A stretch of DNA of 64,000 bases from Chlorobiaceae bacterium (GTDB taxonomy: Bacteria; Bacteroidota; Chlorobiia; Chlorobiales; Chlorobiaceae), in contig JABDHK010000002.1 of the NCBI GenBank assembly GCA_012972835.1, forward strand, positions 1 to 64,000, written 5' to 3'. Positions 44,440 through 54,590 of the stretch are shown here, in pieces; positions within the stretch are counted from its first letter, which is position 1; every line of letters starts with the position of its first letter. A program made the translations under genes and the position numbers. A model generated the notes under the pieces. It saw nothing but the letters and a program-made list of their open reading frames with translations, did not search any database and had not been told where the DNA came from.

Positions 44440-45155
44440 GGTGCTTCACCCTGAACAAGTGAACCAATCTTTTCTCCGCATAAAAGCCTGGTAAAGTTCC
44501 CTTTTTCATTCATGTTCATGACCACAATGGGTAACACGTTTTCCCGGCAGAGGGTGATTGCGGTCATATCCATAACCCTGAGATTTTTACGAATAACATC
44601 GAGATATGATATTTTTGAAAAAAACTGAGCATCAGGATTTTTTTCAGGATCGGAATCGTAAACACCATCAACTCTGGTACCTTTAACAATAACATCAGCT
44701 TCAATCTCGATAGCCCTGAGCGCTGCAGCTGTATCGGTAGTAAAGTAGGGATTTCCAGTGCCGGCACCGAAAATAACAACTCTCCCCTTTTCAAGATGGC
44801 GGATAGCGCGCCTTCTGATAAAGGGTTCGGCCATCTGCTCCATTTTTATAGCTGTCTGAAGGCGCGTATAAACCCCTTTGCGTTCAAGGACATCCTGAAA
44901 GGCTATTGCGTTGATAACCGTTGCAAGCATCCCCATATAGTCGGCCTGTACCCTATCCATCTTGGCTGCGGCCTCCGAGACACCTCGAAAGATATTACCA
45001 CCGCCAATAACCAGAGCAATTTCAGCGCCTAATTCTCGTGCCTCCCTTATCTCCTCGGCATAACGCTCAAGCATCTCGATATTGATACCGTAACCATCAT
45101 GGCCAGCAAGTGCTTCACCACTTAATTTCAGCAAGATGCGCTTATACTGCAGCAT
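44436..45155 (-). CDS. pyrH: UMP kinase
   Basis: 239 residues of the amino-acid-kinase fold. It phosphorylates UMP to UDP. Signatures are [85 protein letters not shown] and [17 protein letters not shown]. It follows tsf, the common rpsB-tsf-pyrH order, but a strong terminator lies in the 89-base gap. Confidence 0.96.
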   Translation of the reverse strand: MLQYKRILLKLSGEALAGHDGYGINIEMLERYAEEIREARELGAEIALVIGGGNIFRGVSEAAAKMDRVQADYMGMLATVINAIAFQDVLERKGVYTRLQTAIKMEQMAEPFIRRRAIRHLEKGRVVIFGAGTGNPYFTTDTAAALRAIEIEADVIVKGTRVDGVYDSDPEKNPDAQFFSKISYLDVIRKNLRVMDMTAITLCRENVLPIVVMNMNEKGNFTRLLCGEKIGSLVQGEAP

Positions 45156-45211
45156 ATCCTTACACTCCGAAAAACAGGATTATTGAAACCAGAACTTAAC
45201 TTCTATTTAAA

Positions 45212-45240
45212 AAAAAAGCCTCGAAAAACGAGGCTTTTTT
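45212..45240. terminator. Strong rho-independent terminator after tsf
   Basis: AAAAAAGCCTCG (45212-45223), five-base A loop, CGAGGCTTTTTT (45229-45240): a perfect 12-base-pair hairpin with T-runs on both strands. It lies 4 bases beyond the tsf stop on the minus strand and upstream of pyrH, so pyrH probably relies partly on readthrough or its own promoter. Confidence 0.92.
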
Positions 45241-45244
45241 ATTT

Positions 45245-46111
45245 TTACTCTCCTAACTGATAGCGGACAAATCCTATCACATCGACCTTCGCCTGGTGCT
45301 TCTTTCGGAACTCATTGAGCACTTCGGAAACTTTCATGTTATTGTCCTTAATGAAAGATTGCTCGCTGAGCACAACCTCCTGGTAATACTTTTCAAGCCT
45401 GCCAAGCACAATCTTATCGACAAATTCTTCTTTCTTTCCCTGTTCGAGTGCCTGCTGTCGATATATTTCCGACTCTTTTGTAATATAATCTGCTGGAACA
45501 GCGGAACGGTCTGTAACAATCGGAGCGGCGGCGGCTACCTGCATGGCAAGGTCTTTCGCCAGTTCCCTGACAACTTCCGGTTTATCGGTTGCAACATGAA
45601 TGATTGAGCCAAGCTGGGAACCAGGATGCGTATAGGCTTCAACAAGCCCATCGGGAGCATCACATAAAACAAGGCGTTTGAGATTGATCTTTTCGCCAAG
45701 CTTTCCTGTCATGGTCTTAATGGCATCATCCACCGTTTCACCACCGTAGGCTTCTCCAAGAGTAAGCTTTAAGAGTGCTTCGGGTGATGCTGTGCGATTG
45801 ACAAGCGCAAGGTTCCCAAGTGCTGTGGTAAATCCGGTAAACACCTCACCGCGAGCAACGAAATCAGTCTCACAGTTCAGTTCAAGAATAACCCCTACCT
45901 TGTGATCCTCTGTCATGGTAATGAAAACCATACCCTCCCTCGCTTCCCGATCTGCGCGTTTGGCTGCAAGAGCTGCACCTTTCTTCCTGAGGTACTCTAT
46001 TGCTTTCTGCGTATCGCCACCTGTCTCTTCAAGGGCTTTTTTGCAGTCCATCATGCCTACGCCTGTTATATCGCGAAGATTTTTTACATCTTTTGCTGAA
46101 ATCTGGCTCAT
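45245..46111 (-). CDS. tsf: Elongation factor Ts
   Basis: 288 residues. It is the guanine-nucleotide exchange factor for EF-Tu. The N-terminal UBA-like helix has [20 protein letters not shown]; the core has [14 protein letters not shown], the EF-Tu contact TDFV, and [21 protein letters not shown]-terminal module: [16 protein letters not shown] and [11 protein letters not shown]. It follows rpsB by 34 bases and is followed directly by a strong terminator. Confidence 0.97.
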   Translation of the reverse strand: MSQISAKDVKNLRDITGVGMMDCKKALEETGGDTQKAIEYLRKKGAALAAKRADREAREGMVFITMTEDHKVGVILELNCETDFVARGEVFTGFTTALGNLALVNRTASPEALLKLTLGEAYGGETVDDAIKTMTGKLGEKINLKRLVLCDAPDGLVEAYTHPGSQLGSIIHVATDKPEVVRELAKDLAMQVAAAAPIVTDRSAVPADYITKESEIYRQQALEQGKKEEFVDKIVLGRLEKYYQEVVLSEQSFIKDNNMKVSEVLNEFRKKHQAKVDVIGFVRYQLGE

Positions 46112-46145
46112 TGAAATCCCACTCTTATTAAATTATAAACTTTGT

Positions 46146-46901
46146 TTATTCGCTGATCTCTTCCTTTCCGCCATCCTCTTCCACTTCATCCAGATCGGCA
46201 AGAACTTCCTGTTCGACTTTCAATGCACGTGCATTGATAACAGTATCAGCAACGGCTGTAACCATAAGCTTGATAGAGCGTATAGCATCGTCGTTTGCAG
46301 GAATGACAAAATCAACAAGTTCTGGATCGCAGTTGGTGTCGACCATGGCGATAATTGGAATTCCAAGTGATCGCGCTTCCTTGATTGCAATATGTTCTTT
46401 CTTGATGTCAACAATAAAAAGTGCTGCTGGCAACCTTGTCATTGTGGCAATACCACCAAGAATCCTCATCAGCTTCTCCTTTTCGCGGGCAAGCATGAGG
46501 CGCTCTTTTTTAGTAATCATGTCAAAGGTGCCATCGGTAGCCATACGGTCGATGGAGTTCATGCGCCTGATGCTCTGGCGAATAGTCTGGAAGTTGGTAA
46601 GCATACCGCCAAGCCAGCGTTCACAAACATAAGGCATGCCTGCACGTTCGGCCTCTTCGGCAATAATGTGTTTTGCCTGTTTTTTTGTTCCGACAAACAT
46701 CACTTCCCTGCCGGTCTGAGCAATTGCTTCAAGCGCTTTAAGTGCCTCATCGGCAAGTACAACAGTTTTCTGCAGATCAATAATGTGAACACCGTTTTTT
46801 TCCATGAAAATGTACGGCTTCATTTTTGGACACCAGCGGCGGGCAAGGTGGCCGAAATGGACTCCTGCGCGGAGCATCTCTTCAAGCTGAAAATGTGACA
46901 T
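46146..46901 (-). CDS. rpsB: 30S ribosomal protein S2
   Basis: 251 residues. Signatures: [92 protein letters not shown] and [20 protein letters not shown]. An acidic C-terminal tail ([18 protein letters not shown]) is present. It lies between rpsI (163-base leader) and tsf. Confidence 0.97.
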   Translation of the reverse strand: MSHFQLEEMLRAGVHFGHLARRWCPKMKPYIFMEKNGVHIIDLQKTVVLADEALKALEAIAQTGREVMFVGTKKQAKHIIAEEAERAGMPYVCERWLGGMLTNFQTIRQSIRRMNSIDRMATDGTFDMITKKERLMLAREKEKLMRILGGIATMTRLPAALFIVDIKKEHIAIKEARSLGIPIIAMVDTNCDPELVDFVIPANDDAIRSIKLMVTAVADTVINARALKVEQEVLADLDEVEEDGGKEEISE

Positions 46902-46947
46902 AACTGAGCTTTCCTGTGATTTAGTTGTTCCTCTACCATGACTTTAC

Positions 46948-47010
46948 TGTCCGGTATCCGGCGCAGAGCGTCGGACACTTCCGGAAAGCTTCATCTGAAC
47001 GGTGTTCAGA
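46948..47010 (-). promoter_or_regulatory. Candidate structured leader of rpsB
   Basis: Between rpsI and rpsB there is a perfect 7-bp hairpin TCTGAAC (46994-47000) / GTTCAGA (47004-47010) with a 3-base loop. Next to it are two mutually exclusive pairings: TGTCCG (46948-46953) with CGGACA (46972-46977), or TCCGG (46957-46961) with CCGGA (46980-46984). Neither is followed by a T-run on the transcribed strand. S2 leaders are autoregulated in enterobacteria; a similar role here is inference. Confidence 0.35.
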
Positions 47011-47064
47011 ATGACATGATATGTGAAGTTGTCTTCTGCAATAAAAAAATGGAGATAATACAGA

Positions 47065-47460
47065 TTAACGTTTTGAGAACTGGAAACGTTTGCGGGCTTT
47101 CTTGCGTCCGAATTTTTTCCGTTCAACCATGCGGGGATCTCTGGTCAGAAGCTTCTCTGTCTTCAGAAGTGCACGGGCAGCTTCGTCAAATTCAGTAAGA
47201 GCTCGGGCAATTGCAAGGCTGACAGCACCTGACTGACCGCTTACACCACCACCATGAACATTGACCTTGATATCGAACTGCTCCGACTTCTCGGTAAGCA
47301 CAAGAGGCCTGAGAGCCTGCTGACGCTTGAATTCATCTTTAAAATACTCTTCAATCGGCAACTTATTGACAATAACCCGGCCTTTTCCCGGAATCATAAA
47401 CGCTCGTGCCACCGAGGTTTTACGGCGTCCTACTGTATCGATAACCTCTTTCATTCCCAA
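47065..47460 (-). CDS. rpsI: 30S ribosomal protein S9
   Basis: 131 residues. [20 protein letters not shown] near the start, [20 protein letters not shown] in the middle, and the basic C-terminal tail ending [12 protein letters not shown], whose last residues reach the P-site tRNA. It follows rplM by 11 bases, the conserved rplM-rpsI pair. M3 (47454) is an equally possible start. Confidence 0.97.
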   Translation of the reverse strand: MGMKEVIDTVGRRKTSVARAFMIPGKGRVIVNKLPIEEYFKDEFKRQQALRPLVLTEKSEQFDIKVNVHGGGVSGQSGAVSLAIARALTEFDEAARALLKTEKLLTRDPRMVERKKFGRKKARKRFQFSKR

Positions 47461-47471
47461 TTCTTTATTGT

Positions 47472-47921
47472 TTAGTTGACTTTCATTTCAGCCGGTGACT
47501 GCGAAGCATGAGGATGCTCTGAGCCAGTATAAACCTTAAGCTTCCTGAAAAGCTGACGACCAAGATTGTTGTGCGGCAGCATTCCCCAGACAGCACTTTC
47601 AATAATCTTTTCAGGTCTTTTTTTCAGGAGATCCTTGACATGATTAATTTTAACACCACCGGGATATTGAGAGTGTGAAAAGTAGCTTTTCTGTTCCTCT
47701 TTTTTGCCAGTCAATGTGACTTTTTCAGCATTGGTTACCACAATAAAATCACCGGTATCGATATGGGGTGTAAACTGCGGCTTATGCTTGCCTCTAAGGA
47801 CTTTTGCAATCTCAGAAGCCATTCGGCCCAATACCTGACCATCGGCATCAACGACATACCACTTCCGATCGACATCTGTAGGCTTTGCTGAATATGTTTT
47901 GAAACTTAACGTCTTGCTCAT
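47472..47921 (-). CDS. rplM: 50S ribosomal protein L13
   Basis: 149 residues. [60 protein letters not shown] and [20 protein letters not shown] are classic L13 segments. First gene of the minus-strand translation block; divergent from der across 153 bases. Confidence 0.97.
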   Translation of the reverse strand: MSKTLSFKTYSAKPTDVDRKWYVVDADGQVLGRMASEIAKVLRGKHKPQFTPHIDTGDFIVVTNAEKVTLTGKKEEQKSYFSHSQYPGGVKINHVKDLLKKRPEKIIESAVWGMLPHNNLGRQLFRKLKVYTGSEHPHASQSPAEMKVN

Positions 47922-48074
47922 GCTGTATACAATAGATTAGCTGGACTTTTCGGAAAAATAAAGTTCATCAATGTAAATTATTCCACTTAATTCTACAAAT
48001 TATACCTTATATCTAAACAGGAATTCCCAGGAGAACTTGGATCAACTTTTTTTATCAAGACTGTATTTGTTCTT

Positions 48075-49388
48075 ATGAAGCCTTTAATTGCCCTGGTAGG
48101 ACGCCCAAACGTCGGCAAATCTACCCTGTTCAACCGAATCCTGCGCCAGAAAAGCGCCATTGTCGACCCTACCCCCGGTGTAACACGAGACCGACACATT
48201 GCTGATGGCGAGTGGCAGGGAAAGCAGTTCATGCTGATGGATACCGGCGGCTATAATGCTGATGGTGATATTATCAGCATGGCGATGCTTGAACAGACGC
48301 TGATGGCTATCCGTGATGCTGATATTGTCATTTTTCTGACTGATGCCCGCGCTGGCCTTTCCTATGAAGATCTTGAACTCGCAAGGCTGCTGCAGCGTAC
48401 ATTCCAGCACAAACAACTTTTTTTTGCGGTCAACAAGGTTGAAACCCCGCAACTCTCCTTTGAAGCAGAGTCATTTATAAGCACCGGATTTACAAAGCCC
48501 TATTTTATATCCGCAAAAGATGGCAGCGGCGTTGCCGATATGCTCGACGACATTCTCGATGCACTGCCTTCGCAGGAAAAAACAATACAGGAAGAGGAGA
48601 GTGCAATCAAGCTTGCTGTGGTCGGAAGACCCAATGTTGGTAAATCGAGTTTTGTCAATGCCCTTCTCGGTTCAAACCGCCTTATTGTATCAAACATCCC
48701 GGGGACAACACGGGACGCTATTGACAGTCGGTTTATACGCAAGCAGCAGGAGTTTATTTTAATCGATACAGCTGGTTTGAGAAAACGAACGAAAATCGAT
48801 GCCGGTATTGAATATTACAGCTCGCTGAGAACAGAAAAAGCCATAGAACGGTGCAATGTTGCCCTGGTAATGCTTGATGCAGCACCAGGCATTGAAAAAC
48901 AGGACATGAAAATCATCAATATGGCTGTTGAACGGAAAAAAGGAGCACTTCTTCTGATCAACAAGTGGGATCTGATTGAAAAGGATTCAAAAACAAGCAA
49001 GATTTATGAGGATAACCTGCGATCAAATATGGGGAACCTCTCATACGTACCGGTTCTCTTTATTTCTGCACTGACCAAAAAAAATCTTTACCGGGCAATT
49101 GACACAGCCCAGGAGATCAGCCGCAACCGATCCCGCAAAATCACTACCAGTGTGCTCAACAAATTTCTTGAGGAAGCGCTTTCACAAACACATGTGTCAA
49201 CAAAGACGGGTAAGGAGCTGAAGATCAAGTATGTGACGCAAATCAATGCCGCTTGGCCGGTCTTTGCTTTTTTCTGCAATGATCCATTGCTTGTGCAGAA
49301 CAATTTCAGAAAGTTTCTTGAAAATAAACTTCGCGAGCATTTCAGTCTGGATGGAGTTCCTATTTCAATGCGTTTCATGCAGAAATAG
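48075..49388 (+). CDS. der: Ribosome-associated GTPase Der (EngA)
   Basis: 437 residues with two tandem GTPase domains and a KH-like domain. G1 motifs are [15 protein letters not shown] (8-22) and [17 protein letters not shown] (about 183). G2/G3 pieces are [14 protein letters not shown] with LMDTGGYN, and [13 protein letters not shown] with [11 protein letters not shown]4 motifs are AVNKVE and LINKWD. It acts in 50S subunit maturation. The gene opens the plus-strand der-mrp-nfu run. Confidence 0.96.
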   Translation: MKPLIALVGRPNVGKSTLFNRILRQKSAIVDPTPGVTRDRHIADGEWQGKQFMLMDTGGYNADGDIISMAMLEQTLMAIRDADIVIFLTDARAGLSYEDLELARLLQRTFQHKQLFFAVNKVETPQLSFEAESFISTGFTKPYFISAKDGSGVADMLDDILDALPSQEKTIQEEESAIKLAVVGRPNVGKSSFVNALLGSNRLIVSNIPGTTRDAIDSRFIRKQQEFILIDTAGLRKRTKIDAGIEYYSSLRTEKAIERCNVALVMLDAAPGIEKQDMKIINMAVERKKGALLLINKWDLIEKDSKTSKIYEDNLRSNMGNLSYVPVLFISALTKKNLYRAIDTAQEISRNRSRKITTSVLNKFLEEALSQTHVSTKTGKELKIKYVTQINAAWPVFAFFCNDPLLVQNNFRKFLENKLREHFSLDGVPISMRFMQK

Positions 49389-49434
49389 CTCCATGAACCG
49401 GACAACTGTTTTTTTACACAACACTTTAAAATCA

Positions 49435-50526
49435 ATGAGCCCTATGTCCACAGTAACCGAGGCGCAAATCATAGAAGCGCTGAGTTTAGTTCAGGAGCCT
49501 GACCTGAAAAAAGATCTTGTCACCCTCGCCATGATAGAGGATATCACGCTTGACAGTGATAACAATATATCGTTTACCGTTGTGCTTACCACTCCGGCAT
49601 GCCCGATGAAAGAGCAGATCAAACAGTCATGTATTGACTCCATCAGATCCCATGTGCCCGATGCAGCTGCTATTGAAGTGAAAATGACTTCTAAAGTGAC
49701 CTCATCCTGTGGCCACCATCACTGCAATCATGAGCGTCCACTGAAACAGGTGAAGAACATTATAGCGGTTGCATCAGGAAAAGGTGGAGTCGGAAAATCA
49801 ACCTTTGCAGTAAATCTTGCGGTCAGTCTGGCAAAAAGTGGTGCAAAAGTTGGTCTTATTGATGCTGATCTTTACGGTCCAAGCATTCCTACCATGTTCG
49901 GGATGTTGAATGCAAAGCCGGAGATGCTGGATAAAAATCTTGTTCCACTGGAAAAGTTTGGTGTAAAACTCATGTCGATCGGTTTTTTAGTTGAAGCCGA
50001 AACCGCGCTTATCTGGCGAGGACCAATGGCTTCGAGCGCTATCAAACAGTTTATCACTGAGGTGGAGTGGAAAGAACTTGATTACCTGATCTTCGACTTT
50101 CCGCCTGGTACCGGTGATATTCAGCTTACCATTGCCCAGACAATTCCTTTAAGCGGCGCAGTTATTGTTACAACACCACAGGATGTTGCCCTTGCTGATG
50201 TTTCAAAGGCCGTGAGCATGTTCCGCAAGGTTAATGTCCCTGTTCTTGGTCTGGTTGAAAACATGAGCTATTACGAACTCCCGGATGGAACAAAGGATTT
50301 TATTTTCGGACACCATGGAGGGGAGATATTTGCAAGAACCCAGGGAATTCCTTTTCTCGGAGAAATACCAATCGACAGGGCTGTCCGTGAAGGAGGCGAC
50401 ATTGGAACACCTTATGTGCTTGGTCATCCTGATTCTGCAACGTCGAAAGCAATTTATCGAGCTTCAATGGAGATAGCCCGCAGGATTTCCATAACAAATG
50501 CAGCACCATCAGAGGAACTATCATAA
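49435..50526 (+). CDS. mrp: Mrp/NBP35-type iron-sulfur cluster carrier ATPase (DUF59 + ParA-like)
   Basis: 363 residues from the ATG at 49435 (49444 is equally possible; a longer frame to 49246 lies inside der). The N-terminal DUF59/MIP18 domain has EALSLVQEPDLKKDLVTL and TTPACPMKEQI. The P-loop ATPase has the deviant Walker A AVASGKGGVGKSTFAVNLAV, then GLIDADLYGPSIPTMFG, FDFPPGTGDIQLTIAQ and GLVENMSYYELPDG. A His/Cys-rich linker (CGHHHCNHE) may bind metal. The usual CxxC of Mrp is not obvious after ENMSYY, which is a point to check. Followed by nfu. Confidence 0.92.
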   Translation: MSPMSTVTEAQIIEALSLVQEPDLKKDLVTLAMIEDITLDSDNNISFTVVLTTPACPMKEQIKQSCIDSIRSHVPDAAAIEVKMTSKVTSSCGHHHCNHERPLKQVKNIIAVASGKGGVGKSTFAVNLAVSLAKSGAKVGLIDADLYGPSIPTMFGMLNAKPEMLDKNLVPLEKFGVKLMSIGFLVEAETALIWRGPMASSAIKQFITEVEWKELDYLIFDFPPGTGDIQLTIAQTIPLSGAVIVTTPQDVALADVSKAVSMFRKVNVPVLGLVENMSYYELPDGTKDFIFGHHGGEIFARTQGIPFLGEIPIDRAVREGGDIGTPYVLGHPDSATSKAIYRASMEIARRISITNAAPSEELS

Positions 50527-50617
50527 CTTTGATATTGTTTTTTTGCGCAAGAGGTTTAATATTAAAGTTCTGAATCTCGCAGTAACAAAATATCAATCAT
50601 TGTAAACCAATTATACC

Positions 50618-50878
50618 ATGAGCAGCAGTAAGGATTATCTTCCAAATAGCGATGCGCTTTACGACAGGGTTATTGCCTCACTTGAAACCGTACGGCCCTA
50701 CCTTCAAGTTGACGGCGGAGACTGCCAGCTTGTCGGAATTTCCAAGGATTTTGTTGTTGACGTGAAGCTGCTTGGTGCATGCGGATCATGCCCGATGAGT
50801 ACACTTACGCTGCGTGCGGGAGTTGAACAGGCTATTAAAAAGGCAAATCCAGAAATTGTGCGCGTTGAATCGGTATAA
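50618..50878 (+). CDS. NifU-like (Nfu) C-terminal-domain Fe-S scaffold
   Basis: 86 residues, a stand-alone Nfu domain. Visible are VRPYLQVDGGDCQLVGIS and the cluster-binding CxxC in LLGACGSCPMSTLTLRAGVE, ending with IVRVESV. It assembles or carries a 4Fe-4S cluster across a dimer. It follows mrp by about 90 bases, consistent with a shared Fe-S delivery role. Confidence 0.93.
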   Translation: MSSSKDYLPNSDALYDRVIASLETVRPYLQVDGGDCQLVGISKDFVVDVKLLGACGSCPMSTLTLRAGVEQAIKKANPEIVRVESV

Positions 50879-50882
50879 ACCC

Positions 50883-53315
50883 TTACTCTCCAAGATTTCT
50901 CAGTAAGAGTTCCAGAGAGTCCTCATTGTTGATGAGGACCTCTCTTGCTCTGCTCCCGTCAGCCTCGCTCACAATACCGTTGAATTCAAGCTGATCCATA
51001 ACCCTTCCTGCACGGCTGAATCCCAGACGCAACCGCCTTTGCAGGAGAGAGACACTGGCCTGCTGATGTGTTACGACAAGCCTTGCGGCTTCCTCAAACA
51101 TGGCATCGCGCCCGTCCTTTTCCTGATATCCCGATGACTGGTTCCCGTTTCCTTTCTGCATATCCGGAGCAGGCAGCACATATCTGTTCTTGAGAGCATT
51201 CTGAGAACCGATAAACGAGGTAATCTCTTCAACCTCACCCGAAGAGACATAAGGCCCCTGAATACGCATGGCTTTAGGCTGGTCAGAGGGCTGATACAAC
51301 ATATCGCCGTTTCCGAGAAGTTGGTCAGCGCCGGAACTGTCGAGAATAGTACGGGAATCAACCCGGCTCGCCACCTGAAAAGCAATCCGGCAAGGAAAGT
51401 TTGCCTTGATAATACCGGTAATGACATCGACGGATGGCCGCTGTGTTGCTACAATAAGGTGAATACCGACTGCTCGGGCAAGCTGGGCAATCCTGATTAT
51501 CGGCTCTTCGACCTCCCGCCCGGCGGTAATCATAAGGTCGGCAAGCTCATCAATAACCACGACAAGATAGGGAAGGGCCTCCTCAGGAAGACGGCGATTA
51601 AGATCACCAATATTGCGAACTCCTGCTTTTTCAAGGGTTTCATAACGAAGTTCCATCTCTTTGACGACGCACCTGAGCGCATAAACCGCTTTCTGTGGAT
51701 CGGTAATTATCTGTTCTTCAATGCCGGGAAAGCGCATAAGAAAATGGTTTTTCAGATGCTGGTATTGAAACAGCTCAACCCTTTTTGGATCAATCATGAC
51801 AAATTTGACTTTATCGGGACTGCAGGCATAGAGCAGGCTGGAGATAATAACATTGATGCATACCGACTTTCCAGCTCCGGTTGCACCGGCAATCAGCAGA
51901 TGCGGCATTGTGGCCAAATCGGCAATATAGACTTCGTTGGTTATGGTTTTGCCAAGCACAATCGGCAGCGTCTTTGTGCTGTTTTTAAATTTTTCAACCT
52001 GCAGCACCGAACGCAGCCAGACAGTTTTTGGCTTGCTGTTGGGAATCTCGACACCGACTGCGTTTTTTCCTGGAATAGGAGCAATGATCCTTATTCCCCT
52101 GGCTGAAAGTGCCATGGCAAGGTCATTCTCCAGAGCTTTTACCCGGCTTACCTTGACATCCGGCGCAAGCTCCAACTCAAAAAGAGTAACCCTGGGGCCA
52201 ACCGTCGTGGTGATTTTTTTGACCTCAATCTTGTATATATTGAGCTTTGCAATAAGCTTCTGCTTGCTTTCGTCGAGGTGGTGCTGGTCGATATGATCAT
52301 TATCATCCGGCACTTTTTCCAGCAGGTCTATCGAAGGGAAACGGTACGCCTCCCTGTCTTTTGTCTGTACTTTTAAACGGCGCTCGTCAAGGTCAGCCTC
52401 TTTTTCGCGAATGGTCTGGCGAATGACCATCTCAGGTTCTCCGGGAACCTTCGAAAAAGGAATCAATTCAGTTGTTTCTGCAGAAAGTGGCACCGTCTCT
52501 GTTAGCTTCTCCGGCTCAAACGGTTCATCAGGTGCTGGTGGAGGCAGAGAAGGCTTCAATGGATAGCGTTTGGAGAGCTGCTCTTTACCTGCCTCCTTGT
52601 TCTTTATTTTTTTCAACTCTTTCAGCTCTTTCCGCTTGAGCTTTTCGGCTTTTTTTTTACCACTCTCCTTGCGCCGCTCTTCCAGCCATGACTGAAAAGC
52701 AGCAATGGGCTTATTGAGATTATTTTGCATAGCCATCCATACACTGGTCATGGAGAACAATAAATCCCGGCCCATATACATGGTCAAAATAACAGCAATA
52801 ACTGCAAGAAGAACCCATGCACCAGCTTCCCCCATGACCTTCAGCTTTTCTGCAAGCATTCTGCCGATCGCTCCAGCCATATGGTCACTGAAGGTGGCTG
52901 TGATCAGGCCAAACATCGATGCGAGATCGACTGAAATAACTGCGCTGTAGAGAAAATAAAGCAGGGCTGGTTTAAGGCTTTTTGCTCGAAACAGCGACCA
53001 ACCCCAGAAAAACAAGGCTGTTAATGGAAAAATGACAGGATAACCGTAAGTGCCAATAAAAAAAGAGGAGAGCTTGACTCCTAAAGGTCCGAACGGATTA
53101 TGGACTCTCTCGGCCGCATCCTGGGCGGCTTTACTGAAGATATCGTGCCAGCCAAGAGTCGCAAAACATGCTTCATCCTCGGAATGAAAACACAAGAGAA
53201 AACTGATCAAAAAAAAGGAGACCAGCATGAAAAGTATGCCAATTAACTCTCTCTGCAGCGACTGCCTGTCGTGACTCTTTATTTTGGCACCTTTACTCTC
53301 TTTTTTCATTTTCAC
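50883..53315 (-). CDS. ftsK: DNA translocase FtsK/SpoIIIE
   Basis: 810 residues. About four N-terminal membrane segments (within 20-190) are followed by a charged Lys/Glu linker (about 210-300). The alpha and beta motor domains have Walker A LIAGATGAGKSVCINVIISS (near 472-490), DPKRVELFQYQHLKNH and VVIDELADLMITAGREVEEP. The C-terminal winged-helix gamma domain has QASVSLLQRRLRLGFSRAGR and MDQLEFNGIVSEADG, which reads KOPS-type sites. It pumps DNA at the septum and activates dimer resolution. M3 is a possible alternative start. Convergent with nfu with 4 bases between stops. Confidence 0.96.
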   Translation of the reverse strand: MKMKKESKGAKIKSHDRQSLQRELIGILFMLVSFFLISFLLCFHSEDEACFATLGWHDIFSKAAQDAAERVHNPFGPLGVKLSSFFIGTYGYPVIFPLTALFFWGWSLFRAKSLKPALLYFLYSAVISVDLASMFGLITATFSDHMAGAIGRMLAEKLKVMGEAGAWVLLAVIAVILTMYMGRDLLFSMTSVWMAMQNNLNKPIAAFQSWLEERRKESGKKKAEKLKRKELKELKKIKNKEAGKEQLSKRYPLKPSLPPPAPDEPFEPEKLTETVPLSAETTELIPFSKVPGEPEMVIRQTIREKEADLDERRLKVQTKDREAYRFPSIDLLEKVPDDNDHIDQHHLDESKQKLIAKLNIYKIEVKKITTTVGPRVTLFELELAPDVKVSRVKALENDLAMALSARGIRIIAPIPGKNAVGVEIPNSKPKTVWLRSVLQVEKFKNSTKTLPIVLGKTITNEVYIADLATMPHLLIAGATGAGKSVCINVIISSLLYACSPDKVKFVMIDPKRVELFQYQHLKNHFLMRFPGIEEQIITDPQKAVYALRCVVKEMELRYETLEKAGVRNIGDLNRRLPEEALPYLVVVIDELADLMITAGREVEEPIIRIAQLARAVGIHLIVATQRPSVDVITGIIKANFPCRIAFQVASRVDSRTILDSSGADQLLGNGDMLYQPSDQPKAMRIQGPYVSSGEVEEITSFIGSQNALKNRYVLPAPDMQKGNGNQSSGYQEKDGRDAMFEEAARLVVTHQQASVSLLQRRLRLGFSRAGRVMDQLEFNGIVSEADGSRAREVLINNEDSLELLLRNLGE

Positions 53316-53347
53316 CTGTACAATCGCTCCTTAATACCTTGTTGCTC

Positions 53348-54448
53348 TCATTCCAAAGATGTTGCTGTAACAAACGGAAGTGCCCTGATAACTCCGGGTT
53401 GGAAAGCCCCGCGAACCTCAACAAGAATGGAGGTACCCGGTTTGATATATTCACGCACAATATTGCAGGTGCCAATTGGCTCCTGGAGAGTCGGCGAGAG
53501 GGTACCGCTGCACACAAGACCAATCTCCTGGCGGTCGGTATTATAAACTTTAAAACCCTGGCGGGGAAGTACCCGACCATCAAGAGTGAAACCTGCTACG
53601 CCACGCCTTAAATCAAGCTCAACCTGCTGGCATGCCTCCTTGCCGATAAAATGACCCTTATTCATTTTTACCACCCATTTAAGTCTTGCCTCAAGTGGAT
53701 TGGTATCCTGATCAATTTCATGACCGTAAAGGGAGTATCCCATCTCAAGCCTGAGAGTATCCCGAGCACCAAGCCCGACAGGCTGAATACCGAACTCTTT
53801 ACCTGCTTCAAACAGGGCTTCCCATAACGGCAGTGCAATCTCATTAGGTAAACAGATTTCCACACCTTTTTCGCCAGTATAGCCGGTTCGCGCAATGAGA
53901 AGCTCTGAACCCTGAAAAAGGGCTTTACAAAATTGGAATGAGCCGAGCGATGCTGCATCAATCGAAGGAAAAACGGTTTCGAGAATATTTAGGGCAAGTG
54001 GACCCTGAAGGGCAATCAATGAAAGAGTGTCGGTATGATCCTCCAGTGCAACTCCATCAAAGGCTGCGATATGCTGCTGCATCCAGTCGAAATCCTTTTG
54101 GGCATTGCTTGCGTTGACAATAAGAAAATAGGTATCCTGATCAATGCGATAGATAATAAGATCATCAACGATACCTCCATGGGGATAGAGCATGAGATTG
54201 TACTGTGCCTGCCCCTCTTCCAGCTTTTCAAGATCATTAGTGGTAAGGAACTGTAGAAAATCCTTTGCCCGATGGCCTTTGACGTAGAAGTTTCCCATAT
54301 GAGAAACATCAAACAGGCCCGCTGCGTTTCGGACAGCCCTGTGCTCGGCAATAATTCCCGCATACTGGACAGGCATAAGATAGCCACCAAAGTCGATAAT
54401 CTTTGCTCCGGCCTGTTCATGCCAGGAGTACAATGCTGTTTTTTTCAT
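53348..54448 (-). CDS. gcvT: Glycine cleavage system T protein (aminomethyltransferase)
   Basis: 366 residues from MKKTALYSWHEQAGAKIIDF (54448); the frame starts at 54460. It transfers the methylene of aminomethyl-lipoyl-H protein to tetrahydrofolate. Signatures: LMPVQYAGIIAEHRAVRNAA with GLFDVSHMG (catalytic region), YNLMLYPHGGIVDDLIIYRI, ARTGYTGEKGVEICLPNE, GLGARDTLRLEMGYSLYGHE and ATLSP-like SGTLSPTLQEPIG. GcvH and GcvP are not in the window. It ends 32 bases before the ftsK start on the same strand, so the two could share a message. Confidence 0.95.
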   Translation of the reverse strand: MKKTALYSWHEQAGAKIIDFGGYLMPVQYAGIIAEHRAVRNAAGLFDVSHMGNFYVKGHRAKDFLQFLTTNDLEKLEEGQAQYNLMLYPHGGIVDDLIIYRIDQDTYFLIVNASNAQKDFDWMQQHIAAFDGVALEDHTDTLSLIALQGPLALNILETVFPSIDAASLGSFQFCKALFQGSELLIARTGYTGEKGVEICLPNEIALPLWEALFEAGKEFGIQPVGLGARDTLRLEMGYSLYGHEIDQDTNPLEARLKWVVKMNKGHFIGKEACQQVELDLRRGVAGFTLDGRVLPRQGFKVYNTDRQEIGLVCSGTLSPTLQEPIGTCNIVREYIKPGTSILVEVRGAFQPGVIRALPFVTATSLE

Positions 54449-54590
54449 AACTTCCTTCAACTAAATTTATGAAGCGGCACTACAACTAACTGTAAAAAAA
54501 CATTTAAACCGAATAATCAAAACGCTTGTTCATGCGCAGGTAATTCGCAGATAAAAACCATATTTATTAACCAGTTCTTACCACCCTTTT

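Noticed and set aside
51321-52106. 261-codon plus-strand open frame inside ftsK
   Set aside because: Antisense shadow of the FtsK motor domain, which carries Walker motifs on the minus strand.
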